Assembly (NCBI GenBank): GCA_003991915.1 | Contig: RQTK01000203.1 | Coordinates: forward strand, 235,795-299,794 | DNA: 64,000 nucleotides | Direction: 5' to 3' | DNA from: Elysia chlorotica | Taxonomy: Eukaryota; Mollusca; Gastropoda; Plakobranchidae | In this document: positions 61,555 to 64,000 of the stretch, one piece after another | How the letters are laid out: every line of letters begins with the position of its first letter | Numbering within the stretch: the first letter of the stretch is position 1 | Program-made: the position numbers and the translations under genes | The notes under the pieces: model-generated | What the model was told of the DNA's origin: nothing | Databases searched by the model: none | Seen by the model: only the letters and a program-made list of their open reading frames with translations

Positions 61555-62704
61555 TGTACATTTTGTCTTGTTAATTACTACTCAAATAATATGTGATGTG
61601 CAATTTCATTTATGGAACGAAATCTAATGCTTAGAGATGTGTGCCTGATTTGGATAGAGACAGAAACCTGTCTTGTTTGCTTGTTTGTTTTTTCAAATTT
61701 TTCTGATTATCATACAACTATGGTTAATTCCGCAACTAGAAACCCAAGTAGAAAAAGTTTGCGAGTACGCGAAAGAAAAGCAAAGAACAATGTTTATCGA
61801 CCAGCATTGTCTGTTCATTGTTTAAATTTGTGTAATACTGTTTTATCGGTATCAGCACTGCGGTTGACCTCATCCGCGTCACTAATTTTAACCTCTAGTT
61901 TATCTAATCGACGTTGTTTATTCTTTCGAATAATACTGATCTGTCCATCCTCATCCGGTCCTCGTCGTCTTTTCTGACAAATTGATTCCTGCTAGGGTAT
62001 ATTTGACCAATTGAATATTTTAATGTCTGAACCTTGGCCAAACTGTTCTATACCTATTGATAATTAGGTTAGAGAATTAACATGCGCGCTCGCCTGGTAA
62101 CTTTTATAATTTAAAAGAATTAGTTAAAACTAGATCTAACCAAGATGTATTTTATAGCCTCATGTATCGGACGATCAGCACATTCTGCATTTAATATCAT
62201 TCAATTCTAAATTCATATAATCTAGATCTATATCTAGATTTCTGCTAATAATTTTTCGGTATGATATTCGCATGTTTTTACTCCAATTTTTTGTTTACAA
62301 AAATTCAACCCATGTTTATTCCTTTATGAAGTGGACGCACACTGCACAGTTAAAATTTACCGACATTCTGAATAATGAAATTAGAGCAGATGCAGAGTAA
62401 GAATACTTTGTTGGGGCGTATATAGATACACAATAAGCAATATAATATAGGTCTGAATGGAAGCCAGTAAAGAAAAAAAAATGTACATATTGTTATTGGG
62501 AAATCTGTTAGCAAGTAGTAGTAAATGTAATACATCTATATTCTATTTCCTTTAATAAATCATCTCAGGGACAAAAAATCTCAAAATTTCACCAGGTTTT
62601 AATGAGAGGGGAAGAATAAAAGCCAAAGTATCTGCGTGCAACAAACAGTCCTCAAAGAATAATATTCTGTGAATTTCTACTTTTATAGTTACCTATGTGG
62701 CACT
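61555..62704. other. Downstream of PRORP, no gene assigned
   Basis: I see no clear PRORP polyadenylation signal close to the stop. At 61,810-61,975 the minus strand holds a short open segment after an acceptor-like TTTGTCAG, reading KRRRGPDEDGQISII and QRRLDKLEVKISDADEV before a stop. It could be a terminal exon or transposon debris; I recognise no family. The rest is AT-rich, with AGATCTA motifs near 62,220-62,240. Confidence 0.4.
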
Positions 62705-63005
62705 GGAAAAGCTTACTTAGCTTCCCTGACAGATCAGGTAGCTTGTCTTCATCTAGAACCTCCAACACAGGTTTGTGGTCTGTGAAGATAGCGACTTGCT
62801 GGCATTCACCTCTATATTCTTCAGCTTTGTCTCTGCCATACATAAGGGCTTCCACTTCAGCAGCGTAGTTTTTACAATATTTTCCAGTTGGCTTTCTGAA
62901 TCTATCAGGCCACATGTATGAAATGGATGGATTTTCAGTCCTTCCATGCAAAGTATAACATTCTGTTGCAAGCAAAATGCACTGTGGCCTGTTTTTTAGT
63001 TTCAA
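62705..63005 (-). pseudogene. RNase H domain remnant of a retroelement
   Basis: The minus-strand frame has GKYCKNYAAEVEALMYG and QQVAIFTDHKPVLEVLDE. These fit the RNase HI pattern of non-LTR retroelements: NYxAExxA with the catalytic Glu, then VxIFTDSxxxLxxL with the catalytic Asp, the usual Ser being replaced by His. No reverse transcriptase is visible next to it, so this is an isolated, probably dead fragment. Confidence 0.6.
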
Positions 63006-64000
63006 GATTCTCTTTAAGATACACTGTACTGCTTTCTATTTTGTCATTGCTGTGCCCGTTGTGAATATTTTCTCATGTTGGTGTAAATATTTTGTTTGTG
63101 TAACAGAAATGTAATAGTGGGCCATTACTAAAATATGATTCTTGTTTGCTTCCTGCCCTTGCCTGAGAAACTGCAGAACAACATGTCACACCAAGACTTT
63201 AACCTTTTATGTCACTTCTTGCAGTATAAATTGCAGAGTCCACAATGTAGCCTCTCCATGGGTGTAAATGTTTCTGAATAAACCAGATTTATGTATTCGT
63301 GCTACCGGTTGGTGTTGCGATCCTTTTACGGATTCAGGTCCGGATTGAATCTAAGAAAAATCAGGGTGGCCTCAGAGATTTTGAATCTTATGGCATCGGC
63401 ACCTTGACAAGTCTGTAAGCATTGTTTCTTGGTGATAAAACACACAAAACGCCATTATTGATTTACATTAATGCTTATTTCCACTCTGCCAGGACACAAA
63501 TCAGCACTATGACTGTAGTCTTGGTTCATTTTGTTTGCTGTGATCCAGTTTAAATTGAACTTTTTTTGGGCAATTTTCTCGTCAATAGGAAGATTTGTTT
63601 TTCTATACAGGAAAGGGGCTCTCTCAGTCATCTGAATGTAGATCTAGAATGACACAGGAATTTATTTTTCAAACAATAATCATCAGAACCTAAATGCTCA
63701 GGGTTCCTAGCAGGTCGGAAAATCGGGAAAAATGGGGAACTTTCAAATTAAACAAGCAGTCACGCTGAAGTTCAACCTTAAACAGGTTTTTCTATCCCCG
63801 CCCCATGTACCATCGTCAAGTTACAAGAGCCTGAAGTTGTATCTTTCCCTATGGTTACTGGACCCCTGACACAGCATGAGTCGTAAGCTGCTATTTACTA
63901 TGATGCAAATGTTTTTGTTGCGGTTTTCTTTTGGGTTTTTTCTGCACTATGTATGCGAGTTGCAGTTTTTGAAAAAGATTGGATATATTATTTTATGTGC
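63006..64000. other. Right edge, possible LTR-like stretch, no gene
   Basis: No coding similarity. Between about 63,110 and 63,312 the order TGTAATAGTGGG, TATAAATTGCAGAGTCC, AATAAA and then TTGGTGTTGCGATCC resembles an LTR followed by a primer-binding region. I could not find a second LTR or gag/pol, so this is only suggestive. Confidence 0.3.

Noticed and set aside
61612..61977. 121-codon plus-strand frame after PRORP
   Set aside because: No similarity; the better coding-like composition is on the opposite strand of its second half.
1..64000. CRISPR array, prokaryotic operon or ribosomal RNA gene
   Set aside because: No regularly spaced repeats and no rRNA-like sequence; the window is intron-rich animal DNA.

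Overview
The window is eukaryotic nuclear DNA, AT-rich and intron-dense, with conserved GT-AG exons, microsatellites and several kinds of transposon debris. The genes are animal genes. The CR1/L2-type LINE with a PHD-like ORF1, the tRNA-derived SINE family and the low GC suggest a lophotrochozoan, most likely a gastropod mollusc. The species is inference; the animal assignment is firm.

Layout. (1) 1-5989, minus strand: eleven coding exons of a FERM-domain protein of the FRMD6/willin family, running off the left edge. A 126-bp tandem repeat abuts its start codon, and a possible 5' UTR exon lies near 8.0-8.1 kb. (2) 8.1-14.9 kb: intergenic, with a (CT)n tract and one SINE. (3) 14,959-39,748, plus strand: about 35 exons of THADA (DUF2428, the Trm732-type tRNA-methylation partner), close to 1,870 codons. 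Its introns hold SINEs, a Helitron end, a decayed LINE 3' end and a broken piggyBac transposase. One exon sits in one arm of an apparently perfect 229-bp inverted repeat. (4) 39.75-43.86 kb: THADA polyadenylation region and spacer. (5) 43,862-47,835, minus strand: a two-exon BTB-BACK protein with an atypical C-terminal half. (6) 48.5-55.2 kb: a LINE cluster with a plus-strand 3' half, a small inverted ORF1 fragment, a minus-strand element with ORF1, ORF2 and a second partial reverse transcriptase, and a separate LINE 3' end. (7) 55,437-61,554, plus strand: eight exons of PRORP, the protein-only mitochondrial RNase P nuclease, complete with its four catalytic aspartates. (8) 61.6-64 kb: an RNase H remnant and an LTR-like stretch.

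THADA carries two lesions as written: an apparent extra base near 19,287 and a 31-bp tandem duplication in exon 31 that creates a stop. All the other exons keep phase, so assembly error, polymorphism or a recent allele is more likely than an old pseudogene. Short tandem duplications of 30-35 bp recur at four places in the window, two of them at THADA splice donors.

No operon-like logic applies. THADA and PRORP both belong to tRNA maturation (2'-O-methylation and 5' processing), but nothing in the sequence shows that this proximity is functional. I did not find a convincing new multigene system. The strongest unexplained structures are the exon-containing inverted repeat, the LINE with a doubled reverse transcriptase, and a 148-bp in-frame reverse-transcriptase fragment inserted between 40-bp perfect direct repeats.
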